From contig CAMLRJ010000069.1 in NCBI GenBank assembly GCA_946482345.1, positions 1 to 10,727 of the forward strand: a stretch of 10,727 nucleotides of DNA, read 5' to 3'. The position numbers and the translations under genes were made by a program. The DNA comes from an uncultured Cellvibrio sp. (GTDB lineage Bacteria > Pseudomonadota > Gammaproteobacteria > Pseudomonadales > Cellvibrionaceae). Positions 1 through 6,547 of the stretch are shown piece after piece. The first letter of the stretch is position 1. Each line of letters starts with the position of its first letter. The notes under the pieces were generated by a model. The model searched no databases. It was not told the origin of the DNA and was given only the letters and a program-made list of their open reading frames with translations.

Positions 1-2
1 CT

Positions 3-89
3 ACCGGGGCAGGAGCTTATTCGGCGCTATTCCTCTTTTATTTGATGGCGCAATTATTTGCATTAATAGTTTATGCATTGTTATTTTAA
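3..89 (+). CDS. 3' end of a probable membrane-protein gene (partial)
   Basis: The frame beginning at base 3 is open from the window edge to TAA at 87-89. It encodes 28 residues that start TGAGAYSALF and are almost wholly hydrophobic, as expected for a C-terminal membrane helix. The other two forward frames are less convincing: one stops at about base 45, and the third runs to about 104 with a mixed composition. The family cannot be named from so short a piece. This may simply be an accidental open frame, so confidence is low. Confidence 0.35.
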   Translation, partial: TGAGAYSALFLFYLMAQLFALIVYALLF

Positions 90-474
90 TTTTTAGGCGT
101 TGAGAATTATCATCCTGTTGTTATTCCTTTTTGGCGGCATTTTTTTGCCAGCTATTAAGAAAAACGTTATAAACCTTTCTTTAAATGCCAGAGCGCTATA
201 AAAAATACAAATCCAGGTGCCAATTAATCTCATTCTGCGCAATTAATTGTTGAAAACATTCTCGCCTGAGTCTAACGTGGCGTCGTTCTACTGCGAACAG
301 CTAATAAAACAAGGTGCATGGATTTAATAGAAGTTTTTTGTGCCAGGTATATCCAATAATGAATCGCCAGTTTTCAAAACATAATAATGTTTGATCTTAA
401 TTTTCATCAAAAAAGTAACTTCAGTATCAGGTGGATACCAGTGGTGGTATTTTCCGGTGATGCATGGAGTTGCA
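90..474. other. AT-rich intergenic leader upstream of the regulator
   Basis: I see no gene in these 385 bases. They are AT-rich with several T runs. The octamer CAATTAAT occurs at 221-228 and again at 240-247, with starts 19 bases apart. The second copy is part of the 10-base palindrome CAATTAATTG at 240-249. Spacing near two helical turns would suit a dimeric regulator, but nothing here proves binding. A possible -35 TTGAAA at 250-255 lacks a good -10. The 13-mer GTTTGATCTTAAT at 389-401 recurs at 4283-4295. In-frame codons, including TTG 391 and ATG 460, lie upstream of the preferred start at 475. Confidence 0.5.
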
Positions 475-2040
475 ATGACTAAAGTATTTCTTAATGAAAA
501 AAAATTAAAAACATTAAGGCATATGCGTTTGATGAGTCAGGAAGAGTTGGCGGATGATTTACGAAAAAAATGTTTTCAAGTGTCGATTGCTTCCATTAAG
601 CGCGCTGAAACAGGTAAGCCCATCTTATGTAGAATTGCAGTGGAATTGTCGCGATATTATGGCGTTGATATTCGCCATCTCCTGAAAACGCTGGATACAC
701 TCGAAGCACAACTGGCAATAAAAGAATCTGCCAATAATAAATTAACCATACCCCCCGAAATTCTGAGCCAGTCGGTTATTTTTGACCAGTCATGGCCTTC
801 ATCACTTGATGAAAGCGGTTGTTTGCAGCATCCAATTTCAACATCGATCAGTGTTGGTGTGTTGCATTCCCAGACAGGTATTTTAAGAGAGCTGGAAAAA
901 GGTGTTATGCAAGCAACATTACTGGCAATTGATGAGATCAATATTGCCGGTGGTTTAATGGGCAAGCAAATTCGTGCGGTACTGGCGGATGGGCAATCGA
1001 CGGAATCCGGTTTTTTACAACAAGCGGCCAATTTGATTACACAATCTGAAATTGCGGCTATTTTCGGTTGTTCGACTTCATCATCCCGCAAACGGGTAAA
1101 GCCTTTAATTGAAGATCAGGAGCATTTGCTCTTTTATCCTTTTCAATATGAAGGCATAGAATCGTCGTCGCATATTATTTACGTGGGGCCAACCGTAAAC
1201 CAACAGGCGTTACCGGCTGTTGATTGGTTACAGGTATTGAAATGTGAGCGCATTATGTTGGTGGGTTCTGATTATGTGTACCCATTTGTCACTAATGAAA
1301 TTGTAAAACAAAAAATTATTGAAAATGGCGGAGAAGTCATTGGCGAACATTACGAAGCATTAGGCGCCATTGATTTTTCAAAAGTGATTGCCGATATCAT
1401 CGATAAAAAACCGGACGCGATTATTTTGACGATTGTCGGGCTCGATGGAAATTTTGCATTTTTGCAACAATATCATCAGGCAAATATTGATACGGTGATT
1501 ATTTCACTGGTGTTGTCCGAAGATGATCTGGAAGCCATTCCTCTTGAACTCACTCAGGGAATTTATACGGTATTCAATTATTTCCAAAATATTGATAACG
1601 AAAAAAATAATCAGTTTGTGCGTGCCTATCGCCAGCGTTATGGCGAGCATTCACGCATTGGCGGTTACATGGAATCTGCTTATGTCGGTGTTTACCTCTG
1701 GGCCGGTGCGGTTGAAAAAGCACAAAGTGTTGATCGCACTTTGGTAAAGCAAGCGCTTAAATCGTTACGGCATGCGGGGCCGGGTGGCGATGCAATTGTT
1801 GATCAGCACAATAACCATGTGTGGCGGCAAGTGCGTGTTGCGCAGGTTGGCGTTGATGGTGAATACCATGTGGTCTGGACTTCGCCTAAACCTGTGCGCC
1901 CCCAACCTTATCCGGAATGGCGCAGTCCACAGGAATGGCATGAGTTCTTGCGACAATTGCGTTCACGCTGGAGCGGAAATTGGGAATCCATGCACCAAAA
2001 AGTACCAAATATTTCCGATTCGGAAACAGCTAAAAACTGA
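475..2040 (+). CDS. XRE-type HTH fused to UrtA/AmiC-like amide/urea receptor domain, transcriptional regulator
   Basis: This 521-residue protein has two parts. Residues about 5-70 form a helix-turn-helix of the XRE/Cro kind (MSQEELADDLR, then SIASIKRAETG). Residues about 124-505 match the periplasmic-binding fold of UrtA, FmdD and AmiC. Recognisable landmarks are SVGVLHSQTG (126-135), AIDEINIAGGLMGK (151-164), FGCSTSSSRK (197-206), YPFQYEGIES (221-230), VGPTVNQQALPAVDWL (237-252) and APGGDAIVD-like LRHAGPGGDAIVD (431-443). No signal peptide is present, so it should act in the cytoplasm. I infer a one-component sensor that binds an amide, urea-like or amino-acid ligand and controls transcription. 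The start at 475 is chosen because GGAG (466-469) lies five bases before it. Upstream in-frame codons TTG 391 and ATG 460 would add a tail outside the HTH domain. The flavin oxidase 86 bases downstream, in the same direction, is its likely target. Confidence 0.85.
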   Translation: MTKVFLNEKKLKTLRHMRLMSQEELADDLRKKCFQVSIASIKRAETGKPILCRIAVELSRYYGVDIRHLLKTLDTLEAQLAIKESANNKLTIPPEILSQSVIFDQSWPSSLDESGCLQHPISTSISVGVLHSQTGILRELEKGVMQATLLAIDEINIAGGLMGKQIRAVLADGQSTESGFLQQAANLITQSEIAAIFGCSTSSSRKRVKPLIEDQEHLLFYPFQYEGIESSSHIIYVGPTVNQQALPAVDWLQVLKCERIMLVGSDYVYPFVTNEIVKQKIIENGGEVIGEHYEALGAIDFSKVIADIIDKKPDAIILTIVGLDGNFAFLQQYHQANIDTVIISLVLSEDDLEAIPLELTQGIYTVFNYFQNIDNEKNNQFVRAYRQRYGEHSRIGGYMESAYVGVYLWAGAVEKAQSVDRTLVKQALKSLRHAGPGGDAIVDQHNNHVWRQVRVAQVGVDGEYHVVWTSPKPVRPQPYPEWRSPQEWHEFLRQLRSRWSGNWESMHQKVPNISDSETAKN

Positions 2041-2126
2041 TACCAAACTGATCCCGACAAAAACAATTTGCTCATCAATACTCAAGCCCATATATCAATA
2101 ATCTATTGGCATTTGGAGTTTAATGA

Positions 2127-4079
2127 ATGAGTTTGCATAAAAGCCTTGATTCCAATTTGTTCAGTTACGCCCCCGATGAAAAACCATCAGAAGTGATTCA
2201 AAACTGGCGTGTGGGTTTTCCGAATCCTGCGGATTTTAATTTTGATTTCCACAAACTTTTAAGCCAAGCGAAAGACACTGGCATAGCCAGGGCTCGTAAT
2301 CCGGAATTGCGCATTGCAATAGTAGGAGCAGGCGCCGCTGGTTTGACTGCGGCCAGGGAATTATTCCGTTGTGGCTATCATCAGATTGATATATTCGAAG
2401 CGTCGGATCGACTCACAGGTCGCCTCTATTCCCGTCCCGTCAAAGGCCAATACACAACATTTGAAATGGGCGCCATGCGTATTCCATTTTTTGATACGGG
2501 TACAGAGTTGGCGTCGGCAATGGGATATTACGTCAAAGAATTCGAATTAACTTATCAACCTTTTCCTGATCCGGGTGGTGATGTTGCCGATACCGGCATT
2601 TATATCAATGATGGATTGGGGCCTGATCCACTGATCTCATCCGGTCGCCCGGAATTATTGATCTGGAAAGCCGGTGCTCCTGAACCGCCAACGGATATTT
2701 TGAAAATCGTCAATAAAAAATGGAGTGATTTTGCGTCTTTAGTTCTCTCCAAAGTCAAACCTGTTTACGGTACACCGCAATGGGAGACATTCTGGCAACA
2801 AATTGTGTCTCACTATTGGCAAATGAATTTCCGTGAATTGGTTTTTTTGGACAGCATCGATCATTACGATGAAAAAAATCCCGGCTATTTTGGTGGTTTG
2901 GGGATGAATGCAAAGGAAGCGGAAATTTTTTACACCATTGGTGCGGGTGATGGCAGTTGGGGCGCATTTTACGATATTTCCTGTTTGTATCCCATGCGTA
3001 CGTTGTTGTTTGGTTTTGCAACCAAACATAAATTAATTCAGGGACGTTTTAATAAAGAAGGGGTGTTTGTGGGCGGTGTGCATCACGCCCACGCCTTCAA
3101 GGACAGCAATGGCAAAGAAATTCCTGCACCGACTTATTTGGGGGTGCAATCAGTTGCAGAATGTTTATTTTATCTGCCAGTCAATTATCACTCCTGTGAA
3201 AAACCTATTTCACTTTACGATGCATTAAAAGAAAAACATCAGCGCGGGTTACATCTTTTTGCGTCGAGTCCGGTCAGTAAAGTTGAAAAACAAGCGGATG
3301 ACAGAATCAAGATAACCTCCTCAACACATGAAGGAATTTACGATGCCGTGATTCTGACTGCGCCGACCTGGGCAATGGAATTATCGACAACATTTTCCGG
3401 ATTTCCGCAAACACAATTACCTTTTACTGTTATTAATTCAATGAAGAGTTCGCATTGGATTACCAGTTGTAAGGTATTCATCGCACTGAAACAACGCTAC
3501 TGGGAAGACACGCCGGGGAAAGGAAAAAAAGTTATTCCCCAGTTGATCAGCACGGATACGCCGCTTCAAGGAATTTATGGGTACGCACTGGACACGGCAT
3601 CAATAAAAGATTCCGGTGTGGTATTGCTCAGTTACACCTGGGAAGATGATGCCAATAAATTATTGGCTGATCAAAATGACAGGGAGTTAGTGAATTATTG
3701 TTTGAAAGAATTGGATACATTATTGGTGCGATGTGGTTATCCGCCTATGTCGGATTATGTTGATCACGCACAAACTGCCGTCATTCACTGGTCACATCAA
3801 CCCACTGCACGTGGCTGCGCAAAATTGTATCGTCAGCGAACCTGGGTTGAAAATCACGCGTTGCTCACATACAATCAAAATCACAGTCACGAATCCAATT
3901 TGTATTTTGCTGGCGAAGCTTTTTCTCTTGAAGGTGGATGGACTGAACCTGCGTTACGATTGGGAATCGATGCGACTTTGCATTTATTACACAAAGATCA
4001 TGCCGAATTTTTACATGATTTCAATTTCGAACGAGACTATCCAAAATACCCCAATTGGGAACCACCCTCGAAAACATAA
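2127..4079 (+). CDS. FAD-dependent amine/amino-acid oxidase, tryptophan 2-monooxygenase / L-amino-acid oxidase group
   Basis: This is a 650-residue soluble flavoenzyme. The FAD-binding Rossmann start RIAIVGAGAAGLTAAREL spans residues 62-79, with the ribose-binding acid in FEASDR at 90-95. A GR pair follows at 98-99, and EMGAMRIP at 113-120 is a hallmark of the IaaM/L-phenylalanine-oxidase branch. The C-terminal flavin motif FAGEAFSLEGGWTEPALR occupies 594-611. Family members oxidise an L-amino acid either to its 2-oxo acid, ammonia and hydrogen peroxide, or decarboxylate it to an amide such as indole-3-acetamide. The sequence alone does not settle which, nor the substrate. It is longer than IaaM (about 560) and nearer L-phenylalanine oxidase in size. 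ATG 2127 has GGAG at 2115-2118, eight bases upstream. No amidase follows, so a full indole-acetic acid route is not shown. The receptor-type regulator lies directly upstream. Confidence 0.9.
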   Translation: MSLHKSLDSNLFSYAPDEKPSEVIQNWRVGFPNPADFNFDFHKLLSQAKDTGIARARNPELRIAIVGAGAAGLTAARELFRCGYHQIDIFEASDRLTGRLYSRPVKGQYTTFEMGAMRIPFFDTGTELASAMGYYVKEFELTYQPFPDPGGDVADTGIYINDGLGPDPLISSGRPELLIWKAGAPEPPTDILKIVNKKWSDFASLVLSKVKPVYGTPQWETFWQQIVSHYWQMNFRELVFLDSIDHYDEKNPGYFGGLGMNAKEAEIFYTIGAGDGSWGAFYDISCLYPMRTLLFGFATKHKLIQGRFNKEGVFVGGVHHAHAFKDSNGKEIPAPTYLGVQSVAECLFYLPVNYHSCEKPISLYDALKEKHQRGLHLFASSPVSKVEKQADDRIKITSSTHEGIYDAVILTAPTWAMELSTTFSGFPQTQLPFTVINSMKSSHWITSCKVFIALKQRYWEDTPGKGKKVIPQLISTDTPLQGIYGYALDTASIKDSGVVLLSYTWEDDANKLLADQNDRELVNYCLKELDTLLVRCGYPPMSDYVDHAQTAVIHWSHQPTARGCAKLYRQRTWVENHALLTYNQNHSHESNLYFAGEAFSLEGGWTEPALRLGIDATLHLLHKDHAEFLHDFNFERDYPKYPNWEPPSKT

Positions 4080-4093
4080 TGTTGCACTGAACC

Positions 4094-4130
4094 TTTCTGC
4101 AAAGTGATGAATAAAATCACTTTGCAGAAA
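4094..4130 (+). terminator. Perfect 15-bp stem-loop after the flavin oxidase
   Basis: TTTCTGCAAAGTGAT (4094-4108) is exactly complementary to ATCACTTTGCAGAAA (4116-4130) across a seven-base loop, 14 bases after the oxidase stop codon. The position suits a transcription terminator or a 3'-end stabilising hairpin. The sequence after it (AGTAATTC) is not a T tract, so classical intrinsic termination would be weak. Confidence 0.55.
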
Positions 4131-4180
4131 AGTAATTCAATATCCGGATTTCAATAAAAGCTATAAACGGAGATCCATCG

Positions 4181-4255
4181 ATGAGATTCAACATTTTGTT
4201 TATGTGTATTGTGATGGTGATTTGCGTGATAGTAATTGAATTGTTTTTTGGATGA
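4181..4255 (+). CDS. Candidate 24-residue single-pass membrane miniprotein
   Basis: ATG 4181 is preceded by GGAG (4169-4172) at the ideal distance of eight bases and opens 24 codons ending at TGA 4253-4255. The product begins MRFNILFMCIVMV and is hydrophobic almost throughout. It carries one positive residue near the N terminus and one acidic residue near the C terminus, which suggests a single inner-membrane helix. Nothing in the sequence indicates its role. It lies alone between the stem-loop after the oxidase and the 103-residue hypothetical gene. The Shine-Dalgarno fit and composition are the only support, so it may not be translated. Confidence 0.4.
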   Translation: MRFNILFMCIVMVICVIVIELFFG

Positions 4256-4302
4256 AGTAATAGGACTTCACAGATACACAAAGTTTGATCTTAATATCCT
4301 AG

Positions 4303-4614
4303 ATGTATATTCATATGAAAGTTATCGACTGCGAAAACCAACTATGGTTTTTATTTGAGCACCAGGGAAAATTCCTGTTGGATTGCAATTGTAATCATAG
4401 CGCTTTTGGATACAGCTACATGATTGAATTAAATGCCAAAGAACTGGCCGCTTACCAGGAAGGCGGCCACGCATATCTCTCAACATTAGCTCACGACATT
4501 CACCAATCCGCCCCCATTCTTGAAAAAAGCAATTCCCAATATAAAGGCCGGGATTTAAGCAGCACCTATTCCGAATTATCACTGGAGGCCGTGCGTGCGT
4601 GGCGGCAGGCTTGA
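4303..4614 (+). CDS. Hypothetical protein, 103 aa
   Basis: This encodes a soluble, mixed-composition protein with no signal peptide or membrane segment. The first half is rich in aromatics and cysteine (ENQLWFLFEHQGKFLLDCN). The second half is acidic to neutral and probably helical, ending SLEAVRAWRQA. I do not recognise the family. The start is uncertain: ATG 4303 and ATG 4315 are both in frame and neither has a good ribosome-binding site. The 13-mer GTTTGATCTTAAT ends eight bases before ATG 4303, and the same 13-mer is found upstream of the HTH-receptor gene. Coding nature is supported by the balanced protein composition and by the lack of a competing frame. The antisense frame is rich in Cys and Arg and looks like a shadow. 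Confidence 0.6.
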   Translation: MYIHMKVIDCENQLWFLFEHQGKFLLDCNCNHSAFGYSYMIELNAKELAAYQEGGHAYLSTLAHDIHQSAPILEKSNSQYKGRDLSSTYSELSLEAVRAWRQA

Positions 4615-4662
4615 ATTCGATGTTATTTTTTCTGTAAAAGATCTGCTCCCTTCGAATGCGGC

Positions 4663-4688
4663 GCACTGTTTAATGCTTGAAATAGTGC
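4663..4688. other. Stem-loop just upstream of the integron cassette
   Basis: GCACTGTTT (4663-4671) pairs with AAATAGTGC (4680-4688) over nine positions, one of them G-U, with an eight-base loop. It follows the hypothetical gene stop by 48 bases and has no T tract. It could be a weak terminator remnant or part of the site that accepted the cassette, and the sequence does not decide between these. Confidence 0.3.
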
Positions 4689-4726
4689 ATTGAGGAGATA
4701 TATAGTCGGTGCTGGTTATTAATCTG

Positions 4727-5309
4727 TTATGTTGTTAAACATGGAAATATTATAATGCTTGAAGAATTGGCTAAAATAATGCCGGCTGTAATAGCTGTGC
4801 TTGGAGTGGTACTTGGAAGCTATGTTACTTATAAAGCTAACTTTAAACTTAAATCTCTTGAACTAAAGCATCAATTCAAAAAACAACACATTGATGACTT
4901 AAGAAAGCTTGGCGCCGAATATCTGGCCGAAGTGAATACTGCTGCAATATTATCTCTAAAAGACAAAAATAATTACTTCGAAGCACTAAAAAGGCCAAAC
5001 GGTTTAATGTCACAAATAGAATTATTAGCCACAAAAGAAACATACACTCATGCTAAAGAAATGTTTGAAATTTTGTTAAATCTTTACTCTACAAAACCAG
5101 ATGAAAAAAGCTCAAGTTTATTGCCAGTTGCAAGGGCTAAATTTGTAGCAAGCCTAAAAAAAGAAATTAAAGAAGAAACATAACAAAGTGTTCCAACACC
5201 ATTCCGGCGCTTCGCGCCTCCACTCGACAGTTTGTAAGTGGCGCATTTAGCGAATTGCTGCGCAAGGTTTATCGCATGCACTACTTACAAACTGCGGTTG
5301 AACACAACG
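4727..5309 (+). mobile_element. Integron gene cassette (complete, without visible integrase)
   Basis: The unit holds one gene (4755-5183) and one attC (5178-5315), the standard cassette plan. The left edge is placed at G|TTATGT (4726-4732) because this heptamer is the exact reverse complement of the left core ACATAAC (5178-5184) of the attC. Known cassettes show this match when circularised. A second core-like heptamer, GTTAAAC at 4734-4740, is an alternative edge eight bases further in. The right edge is G|TTAAGT at 5309. The short leader before the ATG and the stop codon inside the attC left core are also typical. No integrase gene or attI is visible in the window. Confidence 0.7.
4755..5183 (+). 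CDS. Cassette-borne hypothetical protein with N-terminal membrane anchor
   Basis: This 142-residue product has a hydrophobic segment at about residues 8-26 (IMPAVIAVLGVVLGSYVTY). A Lys/Glu-rich, mostly helical region follows, probably with some coiled coil at 33-60. The tail is charged and ends KKEIKEET. The topology would put the long domain in the cytoplasm with one membrane anchor. I do not recognise the family, which is common for integron cassette genes. ATG 4755 is chosen because GGAA (4743-4746) lies eight bases upstream and because the cassette edge leaves only a short leader. The TAA stop (5181-5183) is part of the attC left core. Expression would depend on an upstream promoter, as is usual for cassettes. 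Confidence 0.7.
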   Translation: MLEELAKIMPAVIAVLGVVLGSYVTYKANFKLKSLELKHQFKKQHIDDLRKLGAEYLAEVNTAAILSLKDKNNYFEALKRPNGLMSQIELLATKETYTHAKEMFEILLNLYSTKPDEKSSSLLPVARAKFVASLKKEIKEET

Positions 5310-5315
5310 TTAAGT
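5178..5315 (+). other. attC recombination site (138 bp)
   Basis: The outer cores are ACATAAC (5178-5184) and GTTAAGT (5309-5315), the latter a perfect GTTRRRY. Each is followed inward by a three-base non-pairing spacer (AAA and AAC). The inner boxes GTGTTCCAAC (5188-5197) and GTTGAACAC (5297-5305) are complementary except for one extra base (C5194), the extrahelical base that marks the strand used by integrases. Further in, CAGTTTGTAAGT (5228-5239) pairs exactly with ACTTACAAACTG (5283-5294). A small hairpin GGCGC-TTC-GCGCC lies at 5206-5218. Length and layout resemble the long attC sites of chromosomal integrons. Confidence 0.8.
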
Positions 5316-5354
5316 GAGCAAAGCGGTTCATCGTTTACACAAAGAGGGGTAAAA

Positions 5355-5633
5355 ATGGCAATGGTATTAGTGCGTGTAAACGTCGCTTATCCTAAAGAAT
5401 CTATTGATCGTCTAAAGGAAAACGAGTCAGAAATGCAAAGTGCTGGAATGAAGGCAGCTAGTATTTCGGTACTGGCAGATAAGCACAATGTGTTATATAT
5501 CATATTCACATGGAATTCAGTGGGTTCTGCGCGCACGTATTGGTCTTCGGCTACAGGCAAGTCTACTTTGAATAAGTTGCACTCAGTAGAAACGCCAGAA
5601 ATACTTATTCTTGAAGAGCCAATTCAACTTTAA
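5355..5633 (+). CDS. Small ferredoxin-like-fold (ABM/dimeric alpha-beta barrel-like) protein, possible cassette gene
   Basis: This 92-residue soluble protein begins MAMVLVRVNVAYP. The predicted order is strand (3-10), helix (14-32), strand (35-41), strand (46-53), helix (57-75) and strand (82-88). This beta-alpha-beta-beta-alpha-beta order and the ending PEILILEEPIQL recall small antibiotic-biosynthesis-monooxygenase-like dimeric barrels. That is inference from pattern only, and no catalytic residue can be named. ATG 5355 has a strong GAGGGG (5344-5349) five bases before it. The open frame extends upstream to 5238, but that part lies in the attC and is not expected to be coding. The gene starts 40 bases after the attC right core, so it may be a second cassette. 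A heptamer ACTTAAC, the exact complement of that core, lies at 5650-5656 after the stop. Confidence 0.7.
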   Translation: MAMVLVRVNVAYPKESIDRLKENESEMQSAGMKAASISVLADKHNVLYIIFTWNSVGSARTYWSSATGKSTLNKLHSVETPEILILEEPIQL

Positions 5634-5676
5634 CATGCCCATAGAAATTACTTAACGAAATAAACTGGTGTCATAG

Positions 5677-5697
5677 AAAAAATTAAGGTTTTAATTT
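5677..5697 (-). terminator. Intrinsic terminator of the effector-like operon (minus strand)
   Basis: Read on the minus strand, AAATTAA (5697-5691) pairs with TTAATTT (5686-5680) over loop AACC, and the T run continues to 5677. It lies 14 bases beyond the stop of the hydrolase-like gene. The stem has only A-T pairs, so it is weak alone, but the T tract and position support it. Confidence 0.5.
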
Positions 5698-5713
5698 CGA
5701 AAATTAATTTTTT
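5691..5713 (+). terminator. Intrinsic terminator of the small cassette-type gene (plus strand)
   Basis: TTAATTT (5691-5697) and AAATTAA (5701-5707) form a perfect seven-pair, AT-only stem with loop CGA, followed directly by six T (5708-5713). It lies 57 bases after the stop at 5633. The left arm is also used by the minus-strand terminator. The last bases overlap the end of the convergent gene. Confidence 0.55.
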
Positions 5714-6524
5714 ACTTCAATGTATAAAAAGTTTGCCCTGCTAAATTCATGTATACCTTAAAGTCCCCTCCTGGATGTATGGAGTCTTGTGTTTTCCAGC
5801 CGTATAACCCTTTTGGACTGGGATCTAAAAATCCTCTTAGGGCATCTTGTGATGAAGCATTGATGGCCTTTTGTATAAAGGCAAGATATTTTTCTCGAAG
5901 CGGATGATTATAATTGTTGGCAATGTCAACAAAGCTGTTCAAGTTTATTTTTATTTTCCCATTCAATTCAGGATAGTTTTCAAAGCCATGAAATTGATTT
6001 GGTGCTTTAATAATATCGTTAATAGTGACAGATTTTCCCGGGCTGACTTTCACATTAAATATTGATGGTTTTTTCGAAGACAGTCTATTCTCGATGACCT
6101 TTCGCATCCAAATCATGGATTTCTTTGATTCGTCGGCATTATATTTTTTATCGCTAGGGTTAATGCTCTCGGCAAGAAAAAGTCTGGTTAAAGCTCCTTC
6201 GACAGTATTAGGTAATGGAAAAGTCACTATGACTTTTTCAAATACATCAACTGATGCTGTAGCAACAATTGATCCATTAAAATGTGCCTCTATTGAAGTT
6301 TTTCCAATTGTGTTGCCTGAAATATCAATTACCCATATTCCCTTCGGGCCATCAAAAGGAGCGGATTTTATTGTTGCCTTTATCCCTGCTCCTACTTTTA
6401 AACTAATATCTGTTGAAATGCGAGCTTTTACATCAACCAAGTAAACTCTTTTAATATCACCTTTTGGTAGCTGTATTGTTGTCAGTTTGGTTTTTACATC
6501 ATTGGTACTTGTGAACATGGCCAT
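5712..6524 (-). CDS. Ig-like plus SleB-type cell-wall-hydrolase-like protein, putative effector
   Basis: This 270-residue protein has no signal peptide. Residues about 15-102 are beta-rich and resemble a bacterial Ig-like domain (SLKVGAGIKATIKS, then TSIEAHFNGSIVATASVDV). Residues about 108-270 resemble a SleB-type peptidoglycan hydrolase layout. In order they show ALTRLFLAES with a possible catalytic Glu at 119, a helix ending VIENRL (143-148), IFNVK (155-159), then TINDIIKAPNQFHGFENYP (167-185). The end is rich in Gly and aromatics: KGLYGW (238-243), PGGDFKVYMNLAGQTFYTL. The assignment comes from motif order, not a search. A hydrolase without an export signal beside a lipoprotein fits a type VI secretion peptidoglycan-targeting effector, although no secretion gene is in the window. 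ATG 6524 has a weak GGAA about nine bases upstream and begins 23 bases after the lipoprotein stop, in one operon. Confidence 0.7.
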   Translation of the reverse strand: MAMFTSTNDVKTKLTTIQLPKGDIKRVYLVDVKARISTDISLKVGAGIKATIKSAPFDGPKGIWVIDISGNTIGKTSIEAHFNGSIVATASVDVFEKVIVTFPLPNTVEGALTRLFLAESINPSDKKYNADESKKSMIWMRKVIENRLSSKKPSIFNVKVSPGKSVTINDIIKAPNQFHGFENYPELNGKIKINLNSFVDIANNYNHPLREKYLAFIQKAINASSQDALRGFLDPSPKGLYGWKTQDSIHPGGDFKVYMNLAGQTFYTLK

Positions 6525-6547
6525 TATTGAAATTTCCGTATGAGTTG

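Noticed and set aside
657..1091. Long antisense open frame inside the HTH-receptor gene
   Set aside because: It opposes a gene with clear domain motifs, is rich in Cys, Ser and Ile in no recognisable pattern, and has no ribosome site.
1772..2101. Alternative forward frame overlapping the end of the regulator
   Set aside because: Rich in Cys, Met and Asn with no domain pattern. The in-frame regulator still shows UrtA-like conserved residues here.
2739..3029. Two antisense frames inside the flavin oxidase
   Set aside because: Shadows of a gene with conserved family sequence. Composition (Cys, His, Asn, Gln) is unlike real proteins.
4322..4666. Antisense 114-codon frame over the 103-residue gene
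   Set aside because: High Arg and Cys content and no ribosome site; the plus-strand frame is more protein-like.
5238..5354. Upstream extension of the 92-residue gene through the attC
   Set aside because: The extension lies in a recombination site. A strong GAGGGG directly precedes ATG 5355.
5871..6444. Plus-strand frames opposite the hydrolase-like gene
   Set aside because: They mirror the minus-strand gene, which alone has a start linked to the lipoprotein operon and a terminator.
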